The translations under genes were made by a program, and so were the position numbers. A stretch of 64,000 bases of DNA, taken from Gadus chalcogrammus. Its lineage: Eukaryota > Chordata > Actinopteri > Gadiformes > Gadidae. The notes beneath the pieces are model-generated. The model was given only the letters and a program-made list of their open reading frames with translations. It ran no database searches and had not been told where the DNA came from. The DNA is taken from assembly GCF_026213295.1 (NCBI RefSeq), contig NC_079434.1:9627789-9691788 (forward strand), given 5' to 3'. Positions 13,976-25,647 of this stretch are shown piece after piece (the first letter of the stretch is position 1; each line of letters opens with the position of its first letter).

Positions 13976-14130
13976 AAGCTGAGAACCATAGAGAACCAAC
14001 TGCTCGGTTTGTGTTTCAAGTGGTTTCAGTATTTTCCTTTCGGTGTTAATATGGGAAACCTTGCCATACATGACCTTCATCTAATTGAATAACTAAACTG
14101 TTTATACCAAATACTTGTTTCAAGCAGTAA

Positions 14131-14151
14131 GGGGGGGGGGGGGGGGGGGGG
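14131..14151. repeat. Poly(G) run
   Basis: Twenty-one consecutive G. Such runs are uncommon and prone to sequencing length error. Confidence 0.9.
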
Positions 14152-14437
14152 TAGGCTGTTCTATGGATCAGTTAAAGTTTGTATTCATTCAGTTTGAAAT
14201 ATAGCCAACGGATTAGAGTTAGTTACATTTAAGTCTTGATTTGTTGTAAACTGACTTTCATAAAAGAAGCCCTATATTTAGCTTATACAAAACATATAAA
14301 CATCCAAGGGCAGTCATTTAGTTTCAATAGCAGCTAAATTACCCAGAAACCCTGATGCAATCAATGAGTGGAAAAAACACATGACAGTGTGTGCTTGTGT
14401 TTGACGGAGATAACCATTCACATGAGAAGACTCTTAT

Positions 14438-14510
14438 GGGGGGGGGGGGGGGGGGTTGTGTGTGTGTGTGCTGTGTGTGTGTGTAGTGATGTTGTGTGTG
14501 TGTGTGTGTG

Positions 14511-14543
<33 letters not shown>

Positions 14544-14580
14544 GTTGTGTGTGTGTGTGTGTGTGTTGGGGGGGGGGCGG
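14438..14580. repeat. Compound (G)n-(TG)n-(G)n tract
   Basis: Poly(G), then interrupted TG repeats with TTGTG breaks, then a second poly(G). Confidence 0.93.
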
Positions 14581-15163
14581 TATCTTACAATTGAACAGAC
14601 ATGTCAGTGGTGCGCGATAACCCAGCTTTCTGTCACATCCTCATTCTTTCACGTTTTCGCAACTAACTTCCATGACACCGCCATTTGAAATCCCATAATT
14701 GGATTTCTACGTGATTGACCGCAACGTGTGTGTCAATGCGAAGCTGACAGCATGTATTTTCAGAACAACCACCCAGACTCGAGCCCGTTAGGGGCGGCGG
14801 GGCTACTCTTTGTGGCGGGGTTGATGTTCTGTTCATCTTCACCCCCTCACGATACGACGATCATGCCTCCTTCTCCACCAAGCATCACCCACAAACTTAT
14901 CCCCACTACCAGACACTGTAAAGATCGATGTCTGTACCAGACTGTAACACAGTAGAGACCACACGGTTTCAGACACATCCAGACAGACAGGCGGGCTCAT
15001 TCAGCGGTGTGTGTTGACGACCGTAACGCAACCACCTTACAGACCCTAGTCTAATGCATCAACCCAACCACCAGACCCCCTAGTGAACCAACCCCCATGC
15101 CCCATAGTGAACCAACCCCAAGACAGACCACGACTGAATCGACCAACAACCTAGGGCACCAAC

Positions 15164-15283
15164 CTGCTCTTTCCGCTTCTGCCAGCGACCACACGGACTC
15201 TCCTCCAGGATCTCGCTCTCATCCTCGCTCTCCTCCTCCTTCCCCTCCGAGCCTGAGTTCCTCTCCGGGACCGACATCGTCAT
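15164..15283 (-). CDS. nrbp2: First coding exon of a nuclear receptor-binding protein (NRBP pseudokinase)
   Basis: Forty codons from ATG (15281-15283) to CAG, then a GTTGGT donor. The exon ends in SEDESEILEESPCGRWQKRK followed by EQ, the signature N-terminus of the NRBP family of cytosolic adaptor pseudokinases. The Glu-Gln ending and the short leader before the motif fit NRBP2 better than NRBP1 (which has Glu-Glu-Val), but this is a weak distinction. The preceding residues are acidic and serine-rich. The donor is weaker than consensus. I looked for the next exon (VNQ..., and the MDTEEG motif) on minus down to base 1 and did not see it, so intron 1 probably exceeds 15 kb or the rest lies outside the window. 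A second ATG two codons in is also possible. Confidence 0.75.
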
Positions 15284-15900
15284 GATATTCCGTGTGTTGT
15301 TCAGCTTTCTCCCTTGGTTCGTCGTACACTAAAAGCGAGAGCAGGGACGTCGCCTCGCCCAACGTGTGTTCACCGCCAGCCGAGTACCCACCGACACGCC
15401 AGCCGTTTCCCCGTGCAGTCCTTGGCGCTTAAAACATCGTGCAGCTAAAGGGTCCTACTACAAGAAGGGGCGTCCAGTCCAGCAAGTTAACCCGTGGGGG
15501 TGGGGGGGAGCCAAACCCCTCTAGAAATTATCTACTCGACACGAATCATGTTGCTGTGTGGACATGCTACTACCATGGGGGTGGGTTGGGGGGCTCCCGA
15601 TTCAGGAAAATATTGCAGATATCCTGACGGCTGCCGCGCCAGGAACTTCACGCAGAATAGATTGAGCAATGTGTTGTTCTGGTCCCGTTTCACACAGGAA
15701 AACGAACGATATCCCTGACGCTCGGCCTGACCATCACGTTGACATCAAGAGCCTCCTCCTTCTTTTTCTTCTTCTTATTTTTCCTCTTCTTCGTCTTCTT
15801 CTTCTCTTGTGTAAAAACAGATTCAATTTTGTCGCGCGCCCTGCCTAGAAAACCGTGGGCTCGAGCCAAGCACGCTGCGAGGGGAGGGGGGGGGGGTATA
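15284..15900 (-). promoter_or_regulatory. GC- and CpG-rich 5' flank of the NRBP-type gene
   Basis: The stretch upstream of the NRBP start (minus) is richer in CpG than the surrounding DNA, especially 15310-15420 and 15600-15720, consistent with a housekeeping-type promoter. It then meets a pyrimidine-rich CTTCTT run near 15755-15810. No TATA box is evident. No transcription start can be assigned. Confidence 0.35.
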
Positions 15901-16252
15901 CCGTAAAGTTTGAAAGATGGGCGCAGACTCTTGAGCATACCTTTTTTATCTTTATTTTTGTTGTATCCCATTACTCGATTACCGGGGTAAATTATTTAAG
16001 TCATAGTTGCCAATTTAAATTTAGAAAAAATAGCTTGAAAATCTGTAAACCGAGAAACACAAAAAGGCAATAAACATTAAAATAGACTGCTTTTTCGCTG
16101 AGCAATTAAACAAGTAGTGGTACGTGAAAGACGTTCAAGTCTGGAAAGTGTGGAATTTGTTGTTTTTCAGACAAACACGGCGTTGTTCGCAGGAAAACTG
16201 TTGCACCGCGTTATGAAAGTGCCGTTTGAGGCAATGGACTTTAGTTCATGTG

Positions 16253-16330
16253 TGTGTGCGTGTGTGTGTGTGTGTGTGTGGTGTGTGTGTGTGTGTGTGT
16301 GTGTGTGTGGTTGTGTGTGTGTGTGTGTGT

Positions 16331-16400
<70 letters not shown>

Positions 16401-16410
16401 CGTGCGTGTG
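16253..16410. repeat. Interrupted (GT)n tract
   Basis: About 155 nt of GT repeats with GGTG breaks, ending in GCGTGCGTGCG. Confidence 0.95.
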
Positions 16411-16639
16411 TGGGCCTGAGTGTTTGTGGGTATATTCATTGGTCGGAGATTTATTTATTGAATTGAAAAGTTATGATGCCCTCAATCCAAAACAGTGAAA
16501 CACCCATAAATATTGTTCAGCTGTTAAGTCACATCAGAGCGGGATTCACTTTCCTGTAGTTCATTATTTCTAGTTATACATTTTTGAGCTACATTGAGAA
16601 TACTAATCTCACGATTGCCAATGCCACCTTATGGTTAAA

Positions 16640-16765
16640 TTCAATGCAGTTCAATTGTATTTGTATAGCCAGTAATCACAGATACAGTCTCAAAGGGCCT
16701 GACAGGCCATATATTTAGAACACCCCCTGACCCTAGCCCCCCAGAGGGCAAGAAAAAACTCCACT
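16640..16765. repeat. Fish interspersed-repeat relic
   Basis: TTGTATAGCCAGTAATCACA followed by GATACAGTCTCAAAGGGC and AGAGGGCAAGAAAAAACTCC matches a phrase seen in many teleost repeats. A further short relic with GGGCTTCACAGGCCAACATG lies near 58138-58160. Confidence 0.5.
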
Positions 16766-17003
16766 CATTAGCAAGGAAGAAAGCTTTAGAATGACCAATG
16801 TTAAGGTATAGGACAATATGATCATGTTTGTATGATCTGTTTGTAGCGAAGCAATTTTTAGGGAATATAAACGTCAGCGAAAGTAGACTGTAATGCAGTA
16901 TTTCTCCAGAGGGTGTCGCTGATTCTCTTCTAGAAAGAAAGGTTGTAACGCGTTCTCTGAGCCGATTCTGTTGGTCGTATCATAAATCCATCATGATGGA
17001 CAG

Positions 17004-17034
17004 ATTAGAGAGAGAGAGAGAGAGCGAGAGAGAT

Positions 17035-17066
<32 letters not shown>

Positions 17067-17172
17067 TAGAGAGGGGAGAGCGACGACGAGAGAGGAGCGA
17101 GGACGGGACGAGAGGGGAGAGCAGACGAACAGGACAGACAGTCAGACAGGACAGACAGACAGACAGTGACGA

Positions 17173-17205
<33 letters not shown>

Positions 17206-17240
17206 GGACAGACAGACAGACAGACAGACAGACAGTACAT
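17004..17240. repeat. (GA)n and (CAGA)n compound array
   Basis: Imperfect GAGA runs to about 17100 then CAGA/GACA tetranucleotides to 17235. Confidence 0.9.
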
Positions 17241-18176
17241 ATACAGATAGGCTTATTTTATAAGACTGTAATATCTACTCTGAAATAAGGTTGAAAGTCA
17301 TTCAGTAAATGTGTGATTTATTGGTATTAAGACTGAATAGACAGAGGTACGCATGTGATAACTTCTTTATGATAAAAAGTTCTGATAAATTACAAATAAC
17401 AGGCCTGTGTGTGTGAGAGTGCTGTGCATATCTTCGGGGGACAGATTCACTTTCGAAACAGACGTTAAAAATCCAGGGTAAATGGTGGGGGTCGTTTATC
17501 AGTCAGCGGACCCGATCAGATGACAATCAGCAGACGCCTGTGGTGTTATTTTGACATATTTTACTGTTTTGTTTGATTGTTTGTGTGATTGTTTGTAATA
17601 TATATATAAAAAACACTCTAAATACGTAGGATATTAAACATAGCAATACAATTATGGTCCAATAATGGACTAGTAAGGAGCTTTATAGAGAATTAACTCT
17701 TAAATGTCACCGGCTGGCTTGCTGTGTAGTATTTCAGCCAGTAGATATCGCTGCCCTCCCAATAATTTTACCGCTGCTCATTCTTTATGTTATGAAATGA
17801 TTTCAACATAAAAAAAAAAAATGTATTTGAGTAAAAAGAATATTTCTAGCCTGAAAACCAGACTAATCTGCGAACGTATATTGTATTTGTAATTGTATTG
17901 CCTATGCACCTTGCCCCCATTCTGTTCGGACTGACTGTCAGCGTAGCTGGCGCGGGTTGGGCCAATCACACCGTCTATCTAATAAGGGGCGGGTTTAATA
18001 AGATGACTTCATAGGGTCGTCGTTGAGGATTTATCATAACAACAAAAATGGATCAGCTGACGGTTCGGCCCCACGAAACGCGTGGTCTCCTTTTTGTCAA
18101 CGCGTGGCATTAAATATATGTTATAAGGGTATTTTTCTCCCCCTTATATGTATTTCAAGCTGTGGAAGATAACTCT

Positions 18177-18195
18177 GGGGGGGGGGGGGGGGGGG
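18177..18195. repeat. Poly(G) run
   Basis: About nineteen consecutive G in otherwise mixed sequence. Confidence 0.9.
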
Positions 18196-18744
18196 TAGGG
18201 TTAGGTACCGTAAAATGAGTAGGATCTGCGCAGACTAAAGGACTGATCTAATTGGCAACGTTCGTCTAAGGGGGGATTTAATATCAACCATGTTCTTCAT
18301 CAACGAAGCCTACGTGGGTGTGTCTGTTCAACTTATTTCTCATTGAAACGGCTGATTCTAGCAAAGCAAATGTAAGAAATGTTTAATTGCAAGTAAAAGT
18401 AGACACTAATGCAGTATTTCTCCAGAGAGAGTCGCTGTTTCTCTTCTACACAGAGAGCCCTGAGTCACCAAAGCCGTGATGTGCTGTCTGGGCAGATTAT
18501 GTTGGTCGAAGCATGACTCAGCCATCACAATGGACAGATTAGAGAGAGAGAAACAGACAGACGTACATTAAGAGATAGGCCTCATTTTTATTACTGTATT
18601 GTCTGACACAAGGAATTCATTCAGCAAAACAATAAGTTAATAGTTTAAGGCTTCTTTACAGATGAAACTGTTGAACGTTTCAGAGTATATCGTTTATTTA
18701 GTTGGTGTTGGATGTAAACGACCTTGTTAAGGATACAAGAACTG

Positions 18745-18746
<2 letters not shown>

Positions 18747-18827
<81 letters not shown>
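18747..18827. repeat. (TG)n microsatellite
   Basis: About 40 uninterrupted repeats. Confidence 0.96.
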
Positions 18828-18828
<1 letters not shown>

Positions 18829-18904
18829 TTGAAGTAAATAGCTGTTAAGTATAGTAAAAGTAAAGTACTTTTCCCTAGTTTGCTATGTCAAACCTTTACT
18901 CTGT

Positions 18905-19155
18905 CATCCTGATTTCGCTGTGATGTCACGCAATGTCACACTGTTGCAGCCATGATGTCAACACAGATTTCCCCGTGATGTCACTCTGATGTCAACAACG
19001 ATGGAAACACTGATGTCATACCGGTGTCACTGTGATGTCAAACGGAATTCAGTCCTATGTCAACTCTATTGTCACTCTGAGGTCACTCTGAGGTCAACAC
19101 TGATGGGACCCTGATTCCGGTGTCACCGTGATGTCACTGTGATGTCACTCCGGCT
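18905..19155. repeat. Degenerate minisatellite built on TGATGTCAC
   Basis: Roughly fifteen irregular copies of (G/C)TGATGTCA(C/A) or close variants (TGAGGTCAC, CGGTGTCAC) spaced about 12-25 nt apart. The core is one base from the CRE half-palindrome TGACGTCA. Confidence 0.65.
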
Positions 19156-19331
19156 ACGCCCTCAGGCCTGGTTCTGTGGACCACCTTGGGGAAGGCCTTG
19201 TTGAGCACGCTTTGTAATAGGCTGTGACTGGAGCAGCCCAGTCAATGCTACTCTGTCAACGCTCACTCTTGCTACTATCCTTTCGGGAACAAGAACACAA
19301 GTCTGCAAAGGTAAAGTAGGTCACTATTTCT

Positions 19332-19433
<102 letters not shown>

Positions 19434-19883
19434 TCATAACAGAGATTGGCCATGGAATGCGGGGACTTTGTACGAGAGTTTTCTGTATAATCTGATTAGA
19501 GTGACAATAATCGAATTGGGTCTATTGAGTGATTGCTGCGGGCTGTCTGAATAATAACCATCACAATGTCAGGCATAGCGAGGACCTCTTTGTGATTACA
19601 TTCTTTGTAATTATAAATTATTTGTAACATGGGGGGGGGGGGTTATTACAGCCAGTATGTGTCGCTGTGGTTCCAGCGTTTAATCGCTGATTGTGAACTA
19701 GTCGGGTTCAGTCTGTTATGAAAAGAGCTCAACAGGACAAATAAATATTCAGAGTAAAGAGAATTTAGACTTTAATTAAAAAAACATTACATTACAAAGT
19801 TGATTAGCCTGTATTAAGTTAGGCTACTAATCGAACAAAACTGACAAAATTAACATTTGAAAATATAATAAAGAAAATAGTGA

Positions 19884-19889
19884 TTTATT
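19884..19889 (-). terminator. Polyadenylation signal AATAAA after copy A
   Basis: TTTATT on plus reads AATAAA on minus, about 70-75 nt beyond the stop codon of chemerin-like copy A. Its position is typical of a short 3' UTR, but the hexamer is common in this AT-rich stretch. Confidence 0.4.
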
Positions 19890-19958
19890 AAAGAAATAAT
19901 GAAAATATTCTACATGGTAGGATAACTATTGAGCTGAGGTCTGAAAGCCAACACGGGA

Positions 19959-21004
19959 TCAGTTTTGGGTGGACGCCAGTAGGGTCGGCGCTCCCATCGT
20001 GTAACTCATCCTTCTGCAGTGGTCCAGTCGAGATTGCCTCATCATCTGGTGGAGACCATCCATCCAAATCAGTGACAATTATATATTTTAAGAGTTTTAA
20101 GTTATTAGCTCTCAACATGAAGGTATCTTAATATAATGTCTCATGGCAGACCTACCTGGGTGAGTTTGGGTTTTTGGATGCAGTGGACATACGGCTTTGG
20201 CTCGGCCTCTATTTCATCTCTAAACATTTTGTAGCACACTGTGCAGTCCATCAGAGGCTGTAGAAGTACACAAAGCAACGGCAAACCATGTCATGTTTTA
20301 GATAAGCCGATTGTTCAAAATAGGTAAGACAATGAACTTTCATCATGAGGATACCCCCACCCTATCGTTCCTGAAGGGGCAGTTCTCCGCGGTGGCAGGA
20401 GTTGTTCCTTTAGCACAAGTGGTGGGCTTCAGGAGGAAGTGGTTGCAAGATGTGCCTCGCCCCGAACCCAGCCTGGAACGGAACAGAACGGTTCATATTT
20501 AGAGAGGCCGCATGCTAAACCATTTGCTGTCAAAATAAACCATACTCACATGCCATTAGCTTACAATTGATTAATGTTATTCAATTATATGCAAATTATT
20601 ATATATTATCCTTGATTAAATAATCGAAAGGACAGAGAGCAGGCAATAAAAAATGTATGAAATAACTGGTCCTGTATTCACCTTTTAATTTTTTTACCAT
20701 TGTAGGCTATTTACAACAACGTTTACTTAATGACGATAATTACCAACTAGATTTTATACATCTCCTTCAGAGATATGTAAAACAAATGTTTTCAGAATAA
20801 TATCTGGATTACCTCGATGTCAGACTTCTCCACGCTCCGAAAGAAGAGGAAATGCGCATGAACTCCGACATGAGCATGCAGTTGTTGGACGACGAGGTCC
20901 ACACCGGCCCGGCTGCTCTGGTCCAGCCGGCTGTATCCGTCGATGGCCTGCGCAGGACACAGCAGCACCCCGATCGCCAACACCACCCACAGCAAGACAC
21001 ACAT
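19959..21004 (-). pseudogene. Chemerin-like copy A (rarres2-like), frameshift in exon 2
   Basis: Four exons with intact GT-AG sites: 20813-21004, 20361-20472, 20156-20257, 19959-20045. Exon 1 encodes a signal peptide ending PAQA and then GVDLVVQQLHAHVG and FLFFRSVEKSDIE. Exon 3 gives LMDCTVCYKMF and PKPYVHCIQKPKLTQ; exon 4 gives DHCRRMSYTMGAPTLLAST. Exon 2 is 112 nt, not a multiple of three, while B and C have 105; two extra codons explain 6 and one base is left over. In frame it reads AGFGARHIL and then shifts, hitting TAA before the CAKGT motif, which is open in the next frame. All other exons look well kept, so this is a young pseudogene or a sequence error. AATAAA lies 70-75 nt past the stop. 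Confidence 0.7.
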
Positions 21005-22099
21005 GTTCTGTTCTGTCTGTTCAAAGCTCCTCGACTGAGGAGTTTCTCCACAGGCAGCTCGGGATAAACATCAAACAGCAGGTCCCAGCAGATCCCAAAC
21101 AGAAACCTCCCTCCCCTCTGCTCCCTGCTCCCTCCTCCTCCACCACAACAAACCCTGAAAGCCCCAACACACCCCTTTTAGTTCCAGGCACCGCTTAGTC
21201 TGACACTGGATAGACACATTTCCGAGAAACAAGGCCTTATCAAAACATATCCACAGGGCAAGATGTTATAGTCACAGCCGTGTCCTGACACATTTCACTG
21301 TTTAATGGCTATTCGTTTTGCTTCTTTGTTTGTTACACAGGATGTAAAAACCTAAAACAAAGACACGTTTCTGAGAAATGATCGGTCTATAAAGAACTCA
21401 AATCAGTAGGCCCATCAATATTATGAATATATTTAGGTGTTTTACGAGGCCTTTGTTCCTATCCTATGAGGTTAAGCACAAACATCTGTCACCATCAGAA
21501 AGAGATCAAAGGCTCTGTAAGGCGTAGCAACGTTCCTCAGTTAAAATCTGTTAAACAGCTGTGTATTCTGACAGCCAGCACTGTCAGAAGTATTCTGACA
21601 TATGGGTCTAGAGTAGACTACAGTGTTTGATCAGTAACCTAGGGCTCCTAGTCCCTCTGCTCTACAGCAAACTAAACCGAAGATGGATTATGTTCTGATT
21701 TCACGCTTGCTGTGTTCTACCTCAGCCAGTAGGTTTTGCTGTTCCTCCGAGTGTTTCACCACTGACTCATGAACTCTTAGGGTTCAGCCCATGCTTTGAA
21801 AGGAGTTCAACAGATGATTTAGAGTATGGAGAAGGGTATTTCTAGGCTGTGAACCAGACAACAGGGAAGTTTATGTTTAATTTAATCTGGCATATGTATC
21901 TGGCCCCTCTCCAGTTAGGACAGATGTCCAGCAGATTTGTATCTTATAATGGGCCCATTTTATAAGATGACTATTTAGAGGAGCGCCGAATTGGAGAGCC
22001 ATTGAGGCATTTTCAGGATAAAAACAAGCAGCCAAACCTCTTGGAGCACACGCTTAGTAGCTAGAGTGTACGGTATGCAGCCAATAGAGTGTCAGTTCA
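21005..22099. other. Spacer between chemerin copy A and its pseudogene relative
   Basis: Holds the 5' flank of copy A (21005-21200) and a decayed duplicate (21700-22020) of segments at 17.7 and 19.65 kb. No exon or TATA-like promoter could be assigned. Confidence 0.5.
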
Positions 22100-22575
22100 G
22101 GAAGATATCAAAAATGGTAGTCGTTCCGCTCACGTAACTTAGTGTCTGGTAGTGGTTCAACCGCCATCTCCTAATGTACAACATCCAAAACATTCAAAAT
22201 ACTGACATTTTAAGTGTTTTAAGTTATGAGCCACCAACATGAGGGTCTCAGCTTGGGCTGAGTCTCCATTTCACCGCTGAACACTTTGTACACGGCACAG
22301 TCTATCAGAGACAGAAGAAGTACACAAAGCAACGTAAAACACGTTTGACAAGGTGATATGTTGTATAATGAACTTTCAGAATTTAGCTGGTCTTACTTTC
22401 TTTCTTTCCTGAAGGGGCATGTCTGTGTGTGGGCAGGGCCCATGCCTTTAGTATACCTGCAGGAAGTCAGGCCTCGCCCCACACTGAGGAGTTGCTCCCC
22501 AGGAAGCCCGGGAAAAACAATACTACAGGTCCCAACGGATCCCAAACAAGATCCTCCCTTCCTCCCAGAACCTCC
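22100..22575 (-). pseudogene. Rearranged chemerin-like pseudogene between copies A and B
   Basis: Plus-strand 22105-22175, 22248-22330 and 22395-22480 are decayed copies of exon 4, exon 3 and exon 2 (with flanks) of copy A. The exon-3 relic still reads LIDCAVYKVFSGEMETQPK on minus; the second cysteine of DCAVCYK is lost by an in-frame deletion. Just past the exon-2 relic (22484-22575) the sequence matches the 5' flank of copy A around 21036-21110, so intron 1 and exon 1 are deleted. The flanking phrase with TACACAAAGCAACG is shared with copy A at 20266-20280. This copy is therefore a relative of A rather than of B or C. Confidence 0.75.
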
Positions 22576-23850
22576 AACATAATAGACCCTGGCACAGCAG
22601 TCTTAAACTGATAGACAAGTTTCTGAGGAGTTACCAATGCAAGACCTAGTTGATGCATTAAAATGCGTCTTGATATAATTTGTAGCAAGAAATTAGCATT
22701 TTAGTTTCACGATTGTTCTTCAGTGAATGTATGGGATATTTTGTATGTTAGCTAATGCAACCACCAGCCATGGGGATTCGGCAAAGAAGTTAGAAGACCA
22801 AAACCCTGCTGCTACCCCATAAACCACACAGCTTGCCTGTTGTTTGAATCAAAGTCTTTGAGTTGTGCAGTCGTCTGGGCTGTTCGGTTTTATTTTGTGT
22901 AACTGATGATTTTCTTTAAATTAAGTTATTCTTCTTCTTTGTTACGGACAGGCAAACTGCAGGGCCAAAAGGAAGTTGATGTCTGCTTAGCTTCCAATGA
23001 AAAAAAAAGTTTATTTTATAAATACATTTAATGTAACATCATGAACAATTTTTCCTGAAAGGTTTTTGAGGTGTGAATGCAAACAATAGTAAAAGGGAGA
23101 CTTAAAAAGTACGATTCAAATTACCAACAAAGGGGTGAGACATACAGGGTGCGAAGCTAAACTACATTCATGGGAACACAGAATGATATGGGATTGGGAT
23201 AGAGACTTCAGATCCCTTTGATAGGAAAAGGGGCATTAAGAAATCCTTAAATAATCCATATGGAGGCTCTAGCCCTGAAGGAATAGACATATTCAGTAGG
23301 TGACTAGGGGTCAAGGACACTTGGGAAAAGTTTGGGGAACCCGTATTAAACTATTCCTTTAACAATGATCCATGATCCAATCTTTTAAAGTGAACTGCAA
23401 AATTAAGCAGGAAAGGATTGCATTCTACCCGATAAATTACTTTAATAACTTATCTATGATCAAAATTGTATTTGATAATATTCTGTCCCAACTAATGGCT
23501 GCAGCCCTGATAAAACTAGCAAGGACAAGTTTCTCAGAAATGATCAGAGGAGGAGTTTTATTAGTCCTTTATTCCATTCCTATAAGGCTTACCAGAAACA
23601 TCTTACGTCACCGAAGAAAGAGATTACGATCAAGATACATTTACAAATATAAATTTGCTGTAAGTATTGAGTCTTGTGTCCGAAATGTCCAAAAAGCATT
23701 TTTACAGAGTCAATACTTTACAGAATACACTACAATATTTGATAAATGTTCCGCAGAATATAAAAGAGCACAGTGCAAAAGAATATGTGCTATGGGAAGG
23801 AATTCCAAAAAGGTCACTATAGTGTGAAGACTTGAAACTCTCCCAACATG

Positions 23851-24748
23851 TCATGCCCCTATGGAGGCCAGTAGAGTGGGAGCTCCACTGCTGTAGCCCA
23901 TCTCATTACAGTGGTTTATCCTGGCTGTCTTCATGACCTGGCAGCAAACAAACAACAACAACACATGCTTTCATTAACCCCAACAACAGGTCATTCAATA
24001 TGACGAGGTTTGAATATGATTCCAGTGCATAAAGTAAATACTGTGTGCTGACCTCGGTCAGAGCCGGTCTGTGGATGCAGTGGATGTAGGGCTTGGGTGT
24101 GGCCTCCACGACCCCGTTGTAGGTTTTGTAGCACACGGCACAATCGATTAACGGCTAAATGGATACAAATGAGTCACAACACGCAGGTTCATTCGTATGA
24201 GATTACATCTGCAATACATTATTTACGGGGAAAGCTAATGTGTGAAAGAGAACGTGATGTCCTCCCTACTAACCCTGTCGTTTCTGAACGGACAGTTGCT
24301 TGTGTCTACGGTTCCTTTGGAGCACTTTGTCGCCATCAGGACGAAGTTGTGGTAGATGTAGGCCACGTCAAACCCGGGCTACAGACGTAGAGAAGCAGGT
24401 ATTAGTCCATATAAAGTCAATATGATAATAACCATAATATAGCCTAACGTTACACATCAAACCGCCAACACAACCACACGGTTGGACCGTATAACGGTAA
24501 CATTTCTGGTGGGTCATTGAACCGTTAGTGGACTGCGTTACTCGGACGTCTCCTACCTGGATGTCGGACTTCGACAGGCTCTTGAAGAAGAGAAAATGAT
24601 GGTTGATTCCGACGTGAGAGTTAAGCTGCTCCAGCGTCAGGTCCACTCCCTTCTTGTATGTTTCATGGAGCAGGTCGTACGCCTCGTTAGCCCCGGCGGA
24701 CACGAGGAGAGTCCCCGCAGCTAGAAGCCATAACAACGCAGCCGCCAT
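23851..24748 (-). CDS. Chemerin-like secreted protein, copy B (rarres2-like), intact
   Basis: Four exons, all phase 0: 24557-24748, 24274-24378, 24053-24154, 23851-23937; 161 residues and TGA. All junctions are GT-AG. The signal peptide is MAAALLWLLAAGTLLVSAGA; an upstream in-frame ATG at 24764-24766 adds six residues, but the inner ATG matches the exon length of copies A and C exactly (192 nt). Motifs: KKGVDLTLEQLNSH, FLFFKSLSKSDIQ, DVAYIYHNF, KCSKGTVDTSNCPFRND, LIDCAVCYK, PKPYIHCIHRPALTE, HCNEMGYSSGAPTLLAS. Six cysteines suggest three disulfides. In mammals chemerin is secreted, cut at the C-terminus and binds CMKLR1 to attract leukocytes; whether this copy does so is inferred. It is the best candidate for a working gene in the array. 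Confidence 0.8.
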
Positions 24749-25647
24749 CTCGCTCTCTCTCCCCACCTCTGACTACACTTGAGCGACTGGAGGATTACGC
24801 TGCCAGGATAACAACCTCCACCCCCTTACCCCGACACAAACATCCCCACACAACACACCCATCTCCACACCACCCCCTTACTCCCAACACAACCAGCCCT
24901 ACCACACCCCCTTAGCCCCACCACCCCGGCTCCGTACCCCCAACACACACAGCCACACCACACCACCACCCCCTTACCCCCAACAGATCCATTTCCACCA
25001 CTCCCGACCCAAACACACCCAGCCCACATGGGAACAACACGACTAAAAAGACAGCAGAGCAATGTAATACAGGAATTCCCCCTCCAGAGGATTTATTAAG
25101 TGTTATCTTATTTTATATATTTTAACCTCCTAGACAAGTGGTTCCCAACCTTTGATACCACTAAATTGTCAACAGGAGACAATAATCATGGAATGCAACC
25201 GTTCTCGGAATTATGGTCATACTTTATTTACTGAACTATATTTATAATATTTATTTTTTCTTATTTTAAATCTTTATTTCAAGAATAAAATCCAATGCAA
25301 CATTGACGTCGGGCACCCAAAGCTGACTTAAATGAACCTATTTGAAGAGTGGTTGTTGGTCGATCAGAGGGCGGTTCAGTTTGGTACACAGCAGCGACGT
25401 TTGTCTAGCCCTAGTGGTGTGTTTATATAATGACTGCAGTACCTCCCCGAGCCTCTGAGGAATTATGTTGAATGAGCCTCCAGTGTCCTCACGGTAGTGA
25501 CGGTTTCGATTGATTGTTAAACCCAGCTAACTCACAGCTGACAGTAACTGTCCATCAAAAAGAAAAAGAAAAATATTTTTTTTTAATAATTTCAACAAAT
25601 ACATAAGGTCACTATTTAGAAGATTAGGAAAGTCGGTCGAGTGTTTG

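Larger units (their letters stand above)
5282..15163. other. Non-coding stretch, likely nrbp2 intron 1
   Basis: No exon recognised. Apart from the transposons and tandem repeats listed separately it is ordinary AT-moderate DNA; 7000-10000 and 11200-12700 show nothing I can name beyond a CT-rich run at about 11850-12050. Confidence 0.55.

Noticed and set aside
12812..14080. Long ORFs of 230-391 codons on both strands
   Set aside because: Produced by the 30-nt minisatellite; repetitive, overlapping on both strands, no homology.
23372..23827. 151-codon plus-strand ORF
   Set aside because: AT-rich sequence just downstream of chemerin copy B, probably its 3' flank; no homology.
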